The notes under the pieces are model-generated. The model saw nothing but the letters and a program-made list of their open reading frames with translations, was not told the origin of the DNA and searched no databases. A DNA stretch of 64,000 nt. It comes from Myotis daubentonii (Eukaryota > Chordata > Mammalia > Chiroptera > Vespertilionidae). The position numbers were made by a program, and so were the translations under genes. Positions 10,866 to 22,985 of this stretch are shown piece after piece (position 1 is the stretch's first letter; every line of letters starts with the position of its first letter). The stretch covers positions 61,433,722 through 61,497,721 of the forward strand of contig NC_081846.1 in the NCBI RefSeq assembly GCF_963259705.1. The letters are read 5' to 3'.

Positions 10866-11134
10866 CCTGAGTAAAAAGTCAATAGAAGAAAAGGCTAGTT
10901 GATTTCAAAGACTGAAAGAGTGTGACTGTGACTGTGGCCGAAGTGTAGGGAGACAGGAGGATAGAGGAGAGACGCAGGACCAGAAGGCAGAGGTGTGTGG
11001 GTAGTATGCCAGTATAAAAAACGCCACTACAAATGGTCTGCGCACATTGATTAAAGGTCTGTAAAACACTTTGCAATGATGGGGATTGCAGAAACATTGA
11101 AACTTTGGGCATATGAAGATGACACTTTTCAGTA

Positions 11135-11575
11135 CAATAGTCCCTCCTTATCTGTGGTTTCACTTTCTGAGGTTTCATGGACCCCCTGGTTTGAAACAGT
11201 ACATGAAAATTTCCATAAATAAACAATTCATACATTTTGAATTGCTCACCATTCTGAATAGCATGATGAAATCTGGTGCCATCTCAATCTGACCCACCCA
11301 CTAGGGAACTGAATCATCCCTTTGGTCCGAATATCCACCCAGTATACACTCCCTGCTCCCCACTCGTTAGTCACTTAACAGCCCTCTAGGTTGTCAGACT
11401 GACTGTCACAGTTTTGTGTTAAAGTAACCCTTATTTTACTTAATAAGAGTTCCAAAGCACAGGAGTAGTGATGATGGAAATTCCGATATGCCAAAGAGAA
11501 GGCATAAAGTGCCTCTTTTAAATGATTAAAGTCTTTCCTTTAAGTGACTGTTTCAGGTTCTTTGAGGTACCGTCT
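11135..11575 (+). mobile_element. Tigger-family (TcMar) DNA transposon fragment
   Basis: The 5' end AGTCCCTCCTTATCTGTGG with GGTTTCACTTTCTGAGGTTT, followed by ATAAATAAACAATTCATAC and GTTAGTCACTTAACAGCC, matches the start of a Tigger element. The last part (from about 11440) corresponds to the beginning of its transposase (CCAAAGCACAGGAGTAGTGA) but has no open frame of note. It is an ancient mammalian fossil. Confidence 0.75.
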
Positions 11576-12360
11576 ACAGCAACTTATATCATGAATCCTA
11601 AATGTTCTAAGAATGAATACATGACTTCACCTTCCTAAAAGCAGACATGTGACATCTTTCTGACTTTTGAGTTAGACTCAAAAGATGGCCTCAGGGGTGC
11701 ATACCAAAGAGGCACCGAAAGGCATATTGGGCCACACTGGAGAACTGAAGAAGCTGAGAGGTCAGAGAAGAGGGAAATCGATACTGGCTCACACAATGAA
11801 AGCAATAGAAAACAAAATTATTGATTGTGATATAAAAACAAATGGAGAAAGCATATTATGCCTTCAAATTTTGTTACAGTAAATTATTAAAGATAAGTCT
11901 CTTAATATGTATTTTTAAATATTGAAGGAACTATTGGAAAATAAAAATAATAGACTCTATGATCTTAAAAATGGAATAAAAATCTTACCATTCCTATCTA
12001 TTCTATTTAGAATAACCCAGCACACTCTTTGGAAATTATAATTTACATTCTAGATGAGGTTAAAAACAGTTTTTTCTTATTAGGTGCTTTATAATGCCAT
12101 TACAGAAACACTACAGCTACATATGTATTTGGATAATTGGTGAGTTAAAAAGAACATAAGCAAATTGCTCTCATTCTCAATACACACTTGCCAAAGGCCA
12201 GGACTGGGGACCACTTTCAATTCTAACTAGAAATTGAGCAAAGATTGTAGCTGGAACCCACCAGTTACACCATGGATTTTATGTGTGTCAATCTTAGTAT
12301 TTAGTAATTATACCACCCAACTAGCCCACATGAGCACTGTGTTCTTCTCTACTGCTTCTC
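11576..12360. other. Unassigned DNA
   Basis: AT-rich sequence. A 65-codon frame at 11685-11882 has no recognisable domain. Confidence 0.4.
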
Positions 12361-12994
12361 AGCATTCTTTTTTTAATTAAATAAACCATTTTGAAGTATT
12401 ATTCACATCCAAAAAGCTGTACATATTTAATGTATACAACTTGATAAATTTAGAATAAGTATACATACATGAAACCATCACAATACATGCCATAAGCATA
12501 CTCATAGTTTTCAAACATTTCTTCCTGCTTTATTTATTACTAGGGGCCCGGTGCACGAAATTCGTGCACTCGGTGTGTGTGGGGGGGAGTGTCCCTCAGC
12601 CCAGCCTGCCACCTCTCACATACTGGGAGCCCTCAGGCGTTGACCCCCATCACCCTCCAATCGCAGGATCGGCCCCTTGCCCAGGCCTGACGCCTCTGGC
12701 CTAGGCATCCGGCCCGGGCAGCGGGGACCTGCAGTGGCAGCGGGAGGTGCCGCGATCACGTGGGCTCCGCCCCTGCCCCTGCAGGACGCCTCTGGCTGAG
12801 GCGTCCGGCTCGGGCAGCGGGGACCCACAGCTGCAGCGGCCCCGCGATCATGGGCTCCGCTTTAGGCCCAGGCAAGGGACCCCTAGGTCCCGGGACTACC
12901 AGCTTCGACCGTGCCCAGCTCCCATCGCTGGCTCCACCCCTACTTCCTGCTATCACTGGCCAGGGCGGCAAAGGCATCTGATTCTCCAATCATG

Positions 12995-13048
12995 GCTGGG
13001 GGGCAGGGCAAAGGCGGCCCCAGGGCCGCCTTTGCCCTGCCCCCCAGC
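12995..13048. repeat. Perfect 26-bp inverted repeat, 2-nt loop
   Basis: Arm GCTGGGGGGCAGGGCAAAGG.. at 12995-13020, loop CA, and the exact reverse complement at 13023-13048. It lies inside the Helitron body. Confidence 0.95.
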
Positions 13049-13159
13049 TCTTAGCTCCCCCCTGGGTTTCTGATCACTGTCAGTGGCAGGGGGCTTCTTC
13101 CTGCTTTCCCTTTCGCCTCCCTGCATTGTGCCTACATATGCAAATTAACCGCCATCTTG

Positions 13160-13247
13160 TTGGCAGTTAACTGCCAATCTTAGTTGGCAGTTAACTGCCA
13201 ATCTTAGTTGGCAGTTAACTGCCAATCATAGTTGGCAGTTAATTTGC
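13160..13247. repeat. 24-bp tandem repeat built on an 18-bp palindrome
   Basis: TTGGCAGTTAACTGCCAA occurs at 13160, 13184 and 13208, separated by TCTTAG; a partial fourth copy starts at 13232 and runs into the normal Helitron subterminal sequence. Single copies of TTGGCAGTTAA sit at the same place in the other elements of this type (for example 26013). Confidence 0.95.
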
Positions 13248-13401
13248 ATATAGCCCTGATTAGCCAATGAAAAGGGTATCGTCGTACACCAATTACTATT
13301 TTTCTCTTTTATTAGTGTAGATTATTTTTTGTAATAAGAACACAACATAGGATCTACCCTGTTAGGAAATTTTTAAGTACACAGTACATTATTATTAAAT
13401 A

Positions 13402-13635
13402 CTGGAGGCCTGATGCCTAAAAATTCATGCAAGAGTAGGCCTTCCTTCCCCCAGCTGCTGGCACTGGCTTCCCTCCAGCACCCAGGACCTGGGCTGGCTT
13501 CCCTCGGGCTGCCTGCAGGCACCCGGGACCGAGGCTGGCTTCCCTCCAGCCCCGGCTTCATCAGGAAGGATGTCCATAATGATGTCTTGAAGGACATCTG
13601 GTCTAATTAGCATATTAACCTTTTATTATTATAGA
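13402..13635 (-). mobile_element. Short non-autonomous Helitron
   Basis: CTGGAGGCCTGATGC (a CTAG variant) at the left after A, and TATTATTATAGA at the right before T. The body (GCAAGAGTAGGCCTTCC, CCCCCAGCTGC, CCCGGGACC) is the same as at 33671-33874, so both are copies of one short subfamily. Internal duplication of the ACCYRGGCTGGCTTCCCTC word. No coding capacity. Confidence 0.85.
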
Positions 13636-14330
13636 TAGGCTCCATGCTGTACAGTAAATCTCTATAATGTATTCATCTTGCACAACTGAAACTGTGTACC
13701 TTCTAATATCTCCCAATTTTTCCCTTACCCCAGTCCCTGGAAACCACCATTCTAGTCTCTGCTTCTATGACTTTGACTATAGATTCTTCATATAAGTGAT
13801 ATCATGTAGTATTTGCTCTTCTGCGTCTGGCTTATTTCACTTAGCATAGTGTGCTCTGGGTTCATCTATGTTGTTTCGAATGGCAGGATTTTCTTCTGTT
13901 TTTAAGGCTGAATAATACTTTACCTTAAGTATTTAGCATGTTTTACTAAACTCATTCATCTATCAATGAACATATATAGGTTGCTTCTATCTTGTGGCTA
14001 TTATGAATAATGCCACAATGAATATGGGGGTGCAGATATACCTATGAGATCCTGATTTCAATTCCTTTGGGTGTATATACTGCAGTGGGATTGCTGGATC
14101 ATATGGTAGTTCTATTTTTAATTTTTTAAGAAACCTCCATACTATTTTCTATAGTGGCTACAGGAATTTACATTCCCACCAACATTGCATGAGGGCTCCC
14201 TTTTCTCCACATCCTCACCAACATTTATATTTTTAAAAAACATAATAGCCATTCCAACAGGTTTTTAGATCACATCATTGTAGTTTTGATTTGTATTTTA
14301 CTGATGGTTGGTGATGCTGAGCATTTTAGT

Positions 14331-17290
14331 CTCTGTAGTGTTTATAAATTTCTAGGAATTCTAGGGTTTGCCTGTATATTTACACATAAAGCCTAGAGAG
14401 CCATGGAGGTGGAAGGAAGCTGAAGAAAGCAAGGGATGTAGTACATGTGGATTAAAAGCCTAGTATGGATCCTCATAAAGAAAGCGGGCAGAGAGAGGGG
14501 TCACCCATGGAATCCCATTGTCTATTTTGAATTATGGAAGGAGAATGGAGACTTAGATCTGAAGCTTCAGCTACATCTGCCTTGGGTGAGCCATGAATTA
14601 CATCCCAAAGGGAAGTGTTCAGTGAATGGCTGATATCACAGCAGCCTTTCCAGGGCAAGAACAAGATGGTAACTGGTATCCACTTTGTGAGGAATACATA
14701 ATCGTGTGAAATCACATTTATGTAAATGTGACTATTTACACTGTAAGTTAGAAAACAGAGTCATTTCTTGTGTTTTGATATAAATTGAGTGGTTTTAGTT
14801 GATTAAAGAATTGGTTCAAGATAAAGGCCCACAGAGGTAAACATGTTTTCTACGTGCTGTGTGGAGCAGCTTTGGGAAAAGCCCGTACCCTCAAAGACGT
14901 CTTTGCATAGAAGCCTCTACTAAGTAGTTGATGACATAAATCAATTTGAAGGCATGACCCAACGATCCCACCCCACAGTTACTACCAATAGAGTAATATG
15001 GGTGTGTAAGTGTGTAGAGAATTAACGTGTAGATCAATTTACTTCTTAGCCTTCCTTTCTCAGTAGGTGCTCTCTTTTACACATATTGTCAGAATAGATA
15101 AGCAGCCACTCATTCCCATCCACCTGATAGGAAATAAGTAACTAATATACCTCAAAATGACAGCAGGCCAGCCAGGCAGCATAATCTAAGACGAGGTCTC
15201 CTGTGCCACATCTGTGGGGCCCACCGTAGAAAGCGCTGCAGAGAGCAAGATTATTCCCACTCCAGGGGCACACAGATGACACAAGCAGATGTAGGACCAG
15301 AAGCAGTTGTGTGATTCTAACCAAAGAATCAGGAAAACAAAAGAATTTCAGGAGAAATTACCAATGGAAATAGATCTGTTTACTCTGGACAAAACATAAG
15401 GAGGACCATCATGGAAAGCTGTAAGTTAGCTCTTGTGTCTTGAGCCACAAGAAAATTATGGCCCCAGTAACAGTAAGAGAGTACATCACCTCCCAGTAAG
15501 CCTCTGGATTGAATGCTGCTCTTTTTGGTGGAAATGGGTGCCCTCGGGAGAAACAAACACTGCCCCTTGTGCTGATCTGTGTGTTTTGTGACTCCAAACT
15601 CTTATTTGGCTACATCAGCTCTTTTTTTTTCCCAGTCTAAGTGGAAGCAAACATTCTCAAGGAAATTTAAAGCAACTCTGGTAGATATGGGTTCTGTTTT
15701 TTTTCCATCTACAAAATTACAAAACCTTCTTTTTTCTGTTGAGTGTTTTGATTCATTCTTCCAATAAGTATTTCCTGAGATTTTGCTCCATCTTAGGCAG
15801 GAAGATGGCTTCTGTGACTCCCAGTGATAAACAAGAATAGGTATCTGCCTTCAAGGGGCACACCATCTTAATTTCCAGATCCAACTGACAACAGGTCCTT
15901 TCAGGTGCCACTGCTTCCTCATTGTACTGGTCACACCCGACATAAATGGTTTCCACAGAGCATACTAGCCACGAGTGATCTATTCTGAGGTGTGCAAATG
16001 ACCTGCTCTTCACATTTCCCCAACCTGCTTCCAACTCTCCTGACCATGTGAATGATAACTAATTTTCTGGGAATGATGATTTTACCATTCTTAATTTTCT
16101 CCCCTTTCCATCTCCCAGACAAATTCATTATTTTAAAATTGTTAAGTGGAAAGGTAATTTTAGGTATATAAGATTCCCTGCCTCCAACATACATTATTTT
16201 TCAGTCATATCAAAAGTAAAAGCTCCCAGAGTTGAAGAAAGTTGGACATATCTGCTTCAAGCAGTTGTTACAGGACTAGCATCCATGATCTATGTATCTA
16301 ACATGGTAAATTACATATTGAACATTCGTTTTATTTCTTGTTCTCTTGTAACTCTAAATTTTATGTCATTTTGGAATAATACCTAATTTTGCCTTGAAAT
16401 TACTTTAATGCTATTTTATTTAATGTGTTTCCAATTTTAAATACTTTATAGTGTATTTGCTCAAAGAATATCTGTCTTCACCCAGCACGGCTTAAGACCA
16501 GTCCAGGAATGCTCGATGACACCACATTCATTAGAGGCAAGAGAAGTCTCAAGGTGCTCAGGGTGGCCCCCATCCTTGGGTAATGTAGACCAGAGGCAGT
16601 GTTGTGGTCAGAACAAGGATGACTCAGAGCTAATGCACAGGCTCACACAAATGGCTCACAAATGGTGCACTTACCACTGCAAACAGACTCTTTGATAACC
16701 CCATCATTTTTATATTATAACAGGTGATTTAAATCCCCTCCATAGGAGGTAAACTTACATTGTCTCAAAATTAAAAATCAAAATAGTTTACATTAAATTT
16801 ACATTTTTGGTTCAGTGTGAAGAAATTAGCATTTTATAGTTCAGAACAATAAGAAATCCATAAAATTGATATGTGAAGAAACAGCAATTTTCTGGTCATT
16901 TTTCTCTTTTTTAAGAATCAAAATTTCAACAACAGTGTCTAGATTTATTATGTTTAGTCATTGATATGGATATAAATTTATCTACTTGTTCTTGATAGAT
17001 TTATGAAATGTATACCTACACAAGACCTTAGAAGTAGTACAGCCCAATTTCCACTCTGTCCAGGCGAAACTGAGGTGAAAAATTTCCTGACTTGCAGCAG
17101 TCTCCCCAGGATGTCTGTGACAGAAACTGGATTGATATCTTTGTTCCAAGACTAGTGCACTTTAATCTATCAAATAAGAATCATGCTGAGAGAATGTGGA
17201 TGTAGAAAATTCAAAAAAGAATCTACAAATTGGAAAAGCTAGCAAGTGAATTTAATGTGAGTGCTGATTTAAACTTTATATGAAAATTTG
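14331..17290. other. Unassigned DNA
   Basis: No gene, RNA or recognisable repeat over about 3 kb. Several frames of 60-93 codons (for example 15753-16034 and 15931-16194, minus) lack any domain or start context that I can support. Confidence 0.4.
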
Positions 17291-17891
17291 CTTATTTCTT
17301 CAAAATGGGACTTCAAGACTGCATTGAATCTACAGGGCAATTTGAGGAAACTTGAGGTTTTACCCTATTTAGTCTTCCAACTGACGAGCATGAAATATCG
17401 CTCCTTTTATTCAGGTCTTTAATTTCTGTGAGTAATGTTTTGTAGTTTTTGTGTAGATCTTACATATATTTCTTATACATGTATTCTTTAGAATTTGATG
17501 TTTTCTGATCCTGGGGTAAATGTGTTTTTAAAGTTTTGTTTTTCATTTCTTGTTATTATATAGAATTAACTGACATAGACCATTGATTTGTTTTCAGCAT
17601 ACTTGCTAACTACTCCAGCTAATTATTCTAGTTTATGGCAGCTCTTTTTGGATTTTCTATATCAACAACTGTATCATCTACACTTCATGGCAGTTTTTCT
17701 TGCTTCTTTCCAATTTTTCTCTTATTGCAGTGACTGGCACCTCTAAGACAATGTGATTACAAGTGGTCATGGTAGACATCATTTTCTTCCCAACTTCAGG
17801 AAGAAAATGTTTACTATTTCACCACTAAGTATGATTTTAGCTGTAGATTTTTTTTGTAGATACTTTTTATTAGGTTTAGAAAGTTTTTTAT

Positions 17892-18434
17892 TGTGCCGCG
17901 CCAGCATGGCCAAGGGTGAACCTGAGTGGGGGCTGTGAAGGATTTAGAAAAGACAGACAAGAGAAGAAAGCTGGGTCTGGGTGGGACACTGCCCTCCCTG
18001 ATGGAGAGAGACAGTGCCACGGCCTGTAAGCCATCTCTTTATTTTATAGCCAGATTCCACGAGGCAAAGTAAGGGCGTGGTTACAATATTCTCGTGGGTT
18101 CTGAATCTGCTCAATTACATGCACCTGAACTCCATCAAGCCCACGTCACTCAGGCACGTGGGGCCATGTGTTTGGACCATAGGTTCAAGCTACAACTACA
18201 GCTGTCGGCTATAATTGTGCTGGGAGGGCTTTGCCTTCCAAGCTGGGACTTGCACGTGGCCATGAGAGGACTGTGCCTCAAATTCTAATATACAATTGTA
18301 CATTGTATAATATACAGTTTATAATATTGTATATTATAAATATACAATAGACAGATATTATATAAGTGTACAGTGATATTATATAAATTAGTCCGAGGCT
18401 TGAACCTGTCCAAACACTGTAGCCGCTCTCCACA
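17892..18434 (-). mobile_element. Solo LTR (ERV2-like), reverse orientation
   Basis: Termini TGTGCCGC... and ...TCTCCACA begin with TG and end with CA and carry a short inverted repeat. A perfect 6-bp duplication TTTTAT lies on both sides (17886-17891 and 18435-18440), and LINE-1 continues across. On the minus strand a TATA-like GGCTATAAAATAAAG precedes the R/U5-like part. The 6-bp duplication favours a beta-type (ERV2) integrase. No internal retroviral genes are present, so it is a product of LTR recombination. An AT-rich block at 18282-18386 looks foreign to the LTR. Confidence 0.8.
18331..18380. repeat. 50-bp repeat, copy 1 (inside LTR)
   Basis: Matches 18751-18800 at 48 of 50 positions, 420 bp apart. 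Shared core ACAATAGACAGATATTATAT. Confidence 0.95.
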
Positions 18435-18699
18435 TTTTATTACTATTTTGCTGAGTTTTTTTAAATCATGAATGAGTATTGAATTTTAGCAAATGCTTTT
18501 CAATGCATCTATTGATTGTGTTAATTTGTTTAGTTACATTGATTACTTTTCAAATAGTAAACCAACCTTGCACTTTCGGAATAAATCCCACTTGGTCACA
18601 ATATATTATTCCTCCATTTCTAAATTTGATTTGGTAATATATTTTTTAGGATTTGTGTATCTAAATTTATAAAGATATTGGCTTATAATTTTCTTATAA

Positions 18700-18800
18700 T
18701 ATATATTATATAAATAATTTATATTATTTATTATAATTATATGTAATTATATAATATAAATATACAATAGACAGATATTATATAAATGTACAGTGATATT
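18700..18800. repeat. AT-rich simple sequence and 50-bp repeat copy 2
   Basis: TATA/TTAT-rich tract followed by the second copy of the 50-bp repeat (18751-18800). It lies beyond the end of the LINE-1 fragment. Confidence 0.85.
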
Positions 18801-21074
18801 TCAATTGACCTGTCTCTGACTTCACTAGTGCTTTTCTGTGTCTAATCTGCCAGTAGGCCAATCCAATGAGTTCTTAATTTCAGATTTTATATTTCTCATT
18901 CTAGAATCTAAGTTAGATAACATTTTTCTGTTGATATCTTTCATTTTGTTCATCTTCCCTTCTATTCCCTTTAACATATTAGTGATATTACTTTACAGTT
19001 CTCTTCTAGTAACTACCTAAGAGCTGAATCATTGTGGCTCTGCCTTTATTGTTTACTCAATGTCCTGTAAATTTTTATTTTATGCTGGACATTGTATATA
19101 AAAGAATCTTAGAGACCACAGATTATAATACTTTCTCTCAGAGAAGGCTGAGCTTTTTCTTCATTAGGCAGATAAGAGCCCAATCACTGGAATTAAATAA
19201 ACAATTTGTGATAGAACTATGCTGCAAATTTAATTAGACTTAATCCATCTTTTGTTTATCCCTGTTCCTCAGGTTAATTACCCTCTGTTTCCTCTTCTCA
19301 GTAGTATTTCAAAACATTTCTCACCTTCTTCCTAGTCCTTCCAAGGTGTTATCTGGGCATGGCTTACTGAATCCATGGTTGGCAAAGGAAAAGAAAATGC
19401 CTTTTTGTATTAAGTACCCTGAGCTGCTCTATTTGCTTTTAATCAACTCATATTATCTTGTCTGTCTGATAACTAGTGACCATGCTGGTGCCTGTCATTA
19501 AAATCTACACTAGAGAACAAACTCATGACCTGTCCTCCTTCGGCTTGGTCAGGGCCCAGCGGTTCTTCCTACTGTCCCGAAACCTTCAGCTCTTGATGGC
19601 ATTGCAAACCCCTTCGGGCTGGCTGTAAATCCTAAGTAGTCAGTCCAAAGGTCCTTGGATACTGTAGTTACTACCTTTTTGTCCTTGTAGTCGCTACCTT
19701 TCTGGCAAGCTTCCCACCCAAACTCCTGGCTAACTTTCTTCTCCCTACTACCTCTACTACGTGAAAAACAAAGGTGGCTCAGAGGAGTGAACTGAAGCCC
19801 TCCTTCTGCCCGCACCACACTCTCACACTGATGCAGCCTCTCATGGGTAGATCTAAGGCTCTTTTAAAATACAACCTAGCCTAGGATATCAAATACTATA
19901 AACAAATGCTCTGCTTTACATTTCCTGTCTATTAATGCCTCCTTCTGTCCAGGACTTCATTCTAATGAGTACATCAAGGTGCGGTGGTGGTTTTTTTGTT
20001 GTTGTTGTTTTTTTAATTTCTAAATGATTAGTTGTTAATGTTAATTAGATTAATGGACAGTGCTTCCTCTTCAATTATTTTATATACCACCTGCCTTTTT
20101 AAACTCATCCTCACTAACAACCCAATGATATAATCATTTAGCCAATTCATGCATTCAAGTAGTTGTCAAAGCAACATTGCTGTGACTTTTAAAAGCAAGG
20201 AAAACCTTGATCAGATATATTCTCAGTATCTCACTTCTTAGAAGTGTATATTCCTAACCTATTCTTTGGCAAAGGGAAGAGAACACTATGATTGGCTCAG
20301 ACCAGTCATGATTCTAGTCTTGGGCTGGTGCAGGCACATATCTTCCTTAAGGCTCATGTGGAGTGAGCCTTTCCCCCAGTGGGGTAGCTGACCCAAATCA
20401 GGGTTCTGTTAGAGAAGGAAAACTCTTGGTTTCTGAATAGGCTAAGTAAGTGCACATGAAAAATGCTAAAGGAACTTTGAAAATAATTTTATCTCTTGAT
20501 AAATTCTAGCTTTCATCATTATTTACTCAAAACCTTATTTTCTTAATCTAAAGCTAAATTAGACAAATGGATAAATCAGACTAATTCATCAGAAGATCAA
20601 GTTCATAGAAATGCAAAAGAGAAAACTCATTAATGTATTTCAAAAACAATTTCCCTACTGACTTAAAATCATTGTGTCACCAAAATGTTATGAGTTACAG
20701 TCTGAATTTCAAATGAGGTGACATTTGGTAGTTATTATTGACTTCAGTTGGCCAATGACCAGCATGTATTTGGAAGTCAGCAAGTCTATGTTTAGCCATC
20801 TAATGCAGCATTTGGCTACTAGCAGTGTTATTTGGCTTAAAATTAAAAAGAAATTTTTTCTGTATGACACTTTGTTTCTAAGCTAGCTGTTTAAGTTAAT
20901 TATAAATTTTTCTATCAAAAATCATCTGTTCCAGACTTTGGCTATAATGCGTGTATTTGTATAGCCATACATATATTCCTTTTAATGACTACTGAAGGAT
21001 CAAGGAATCATAAAATCCCTCAAGTCATTCTTTGAATTTTCCTCATTCCCATGATAAACAATAACATACCTCAG
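18801..21074. other. Unassigned DNA
   Basis: No feature recognised. The part 19500-19830 is GC-richer with an 89-codon minus frame (19549-19818) that shows no known domain. Confidence 0.4.
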
Positions 21075-21198
21075 ATCTCAATAAAGTATGATTTTATTTT
21101 GACAGAAATTTTTCATTTAAAAAATAATTTGCTTAAATTAACAAATTATTTTTTAAATGAAAAATTTCTGTCAAAATAAAATCATACTTTATTGAGAT
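21075..21198. repeat. Perfect 57-bp inverted repeat, 10-nt loop
   Basis: Arm at 21075-21131 starting ATCTCAATAAAGTATG is exactly complementary to 21142-21198 ending CATACTTTATTGAGAT, with loop CTTAAATTAA between. I found no mismatch in 57 pairs. No clear target-site duplication or known MITE terminus is visible at the edges, so I cannot assign it to a transposon family. Confidence 0.97.
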
Positions 21199-22780
21199 AA
21201 TCTTTTTGATACATCATTTTATCAATTAAAGCAAATTTCTTCATATGGAAAAATAACAACATATGAAAATTTAAAGAACACCATTAGGGTGTTTGTTGTT
21301 TTTTTGTTTGTTTGTTTTTTTATCAATTCTGTGTTTTATTTAAAAAATCCGAGTTGAGCTTTGTATAATAATGTTGTCTTCTAATAAAACCACCATTTAC
21401 CTTAAATCTTCATAATAAATTTGATAGGATTTTATAAATTAGATAACAGTTGTAATTATCCCCACTAACTAATTAAATTGGCTTTACTTAAATAAACATT
21501 AAAATTGGTTGGTTAGACACAAACATGCTATTCACATCTAATTTTGGATAAAGGCTTTTACATAAATTCTTTTCCAGACACAAAAGGTGAAATTTCACCT
21601 GCTGATGAGGTCAAGGACCAGCTCCTTTCAAATTTCTATTTCTACACATGTCAGCAAACAGCTGGATGCTAACAATATTAGAGGTCGTACTTTTGATCCT
21701 TTAAAAATAAAACAGGCTATACTTTGAGGAGGCAAAGGAAATAATGCATTACAGATTAAACTCTGTGTTTCTGTTCCGGGCTCACCCAAGTTGCCAGTAA
21801 CAGAGCTGTCTTCTAGGAGGTTGAGCCTCAGCCAGGCCCTGGTCCAGTGCAGTCAGGCCTGGCGGTTCTCTCTGAACCTTTATTTAGCACATGGAACCAT
21901 CCTTGCGCAAGCAGTGTCATTGGTTTTAAAATGATTGGTGAGTTATAGCCTTTCCACACTACCCTATCACTAAAACAGGACCCCAGAGTTTGGACAGTTG
22001 TAGTACCGACCCATTCTCCTAACTCCCAGAGAGACAATTTCTCCAGAGCTGGGCCATGCTTCCAGACCCTTTACCTTATTTCAGTCAAGCCTTCCATCCT
22101 TACACTTGAGACACCAAAAACCAACAAGAGTCATGGCCATCTATAACCTCCTATTGGCCCAAACCCTGCAAACTGTGATTAAACAAAAAACAAAACAAAA
22201 GCCTCTCACACTTTAATCTCACTGAGATCCAACCTGATTTTGACACTCTGCTTCACACTGCATTTTAGGCTGTTTGTCTTCTAATGTCCAGCTTTCCTGA
22301 GTCTCCACCAATTCATTTCCAGTCTTCAGGTCAAGCCTGTTGCCCTAGAAGGAAATTGCACTACGCCATGCATCCAGGCAGAACTATTAAAGACAAATGG
22401 ATATGGTGCATATCAGAACACTGGCATTTAATTGATAGCCACCTAATGAAAGTCAGCTCAACTCACGAACTGGTGCAAAGAAAGCCAGTGACTATATCTA
22501 CAGCAAAGACCTTTTTTTTTTTTAATTAGCAGAACTGTGTTTTTTTTAAAACTTTGTTGCTAGAGAGCAAACAGCTGGTACGAGGACTATAACAAGAAAG
22601 AAGGCTTAAAGAAAGCTGTGATTTTTACAGTTCTTTTGATAAATGTGTGATATAGCCAATTTGGAAGCACATGAAAAGAACTGAAAATGAATGAAATGCT
22701 TACTTTGGATACATGAGAATATATGAAGACTTCTCTTCAGAAGTTTGTTCACTGTGAAGTACAGTTAGTAATGATAAGAG
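21199..22780. other. Unassigned DNA
   Basis: T-rich and A-rich runs at 21295-21320, 22185-22200 and 22508-22545. No gene or named repeat recognised. Confidence 0.4.
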
Positions 22781-22784
22781 TAGA

Positions 22785-22985
22785 TTGTGTTTATTAAGCC
22801 AGCACTTTAAATGCACTAGTCAATTCTCACCACAATCATGGGAGATAGGAAACTTTTGTAAATGAGGAGACTGAGTCACAGAGAATTTAAAAATCTTATC
22901 CAAGGTCACACAAGCAATTAAAAGGCAGAGTAAGAATTCAAACCCAGGTAGTCTGATTCCAGGGTGATCTAAAGTCAATATAAAT
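22785..22985 (-). mobile_element. MIR SINE
   Basis: Reverse complement of MIR: TTTATTAAGCCAGCACTTT, AATGAGGAGACTGAGTCACA, CCAAGGTCACACAAGCAA and GAATTCAAACCCAGGTAGTC. The order and spacing fit the family core. Confidence 0.85.

Larger units (their letters stand above)
12540..13321 (-). mobile_element. Non-autonomous GC-rich Helitron
   Basis: CTAGGGGCCCGGTGCAC with the perfect hairpin GTGCACGAAATTCGTGCAC at the left, and TTATTAGTGTAGA followed by T at the right. Flanks are A (12539) and T (13322) with LINE-1 on both sides. The body holds two tandem units of about 95 bp (GGGCAGCGGGGACC twice, near 12716 and 12815), a 54-bp hairpin and three copies of a 24-bp palindromic repeat. The overlapping GC-rich frames at 12616-13073 on both strands are not credible genes. 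Confidence 0.95.
12367..14330 (-). mobile_element. Old LINE-1 (L1M-like) 3' region with two Helitrons
   Basis: Three pieces (12367-12539, 13322-13401, 13636-14330) join into one LINE-1 3' UTR and ORF2 end in reverse orientation: ACCATTTTGAAGTATTATTC, ACACAACATAGGATCTACCC, GGCTATTATGAATAATGCC, CATTCCCACCAACATTGCA and CATAATAGCCATTCC. It is interrupted cleanly by Helitrons at 12540-13321 and 13402-13635, both at A^T. The reading frame has decayed. Confidence 0.85.
17300..18715 (-). mobile_element. Old LINE-1 ORF2 fragment, reverse orientation
   Basis: Pieces 17300-17891 and 18441-18715 read as decayed ORF2 reverse-transcriptase sequence on the minus strand (GCATTGAATCTACAGGGC, AATGTTTTGTAGTTTTTGTG, TTAGCTGTAGATTTTTTTTG; then GAATTTTAGCAAATGCTTTT, ACCAACCTTGCACTTTCGG). 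An LTR splits them. The right end passes into AT-rich simple sequence. Confidence 0.8.

Noticed and set aside
12616..13073. GC-rich overlapping frames on both strands, CpG-island-like
   Set aside because: They lie wholly in a Helitron body between clear CTAG and GA termini.
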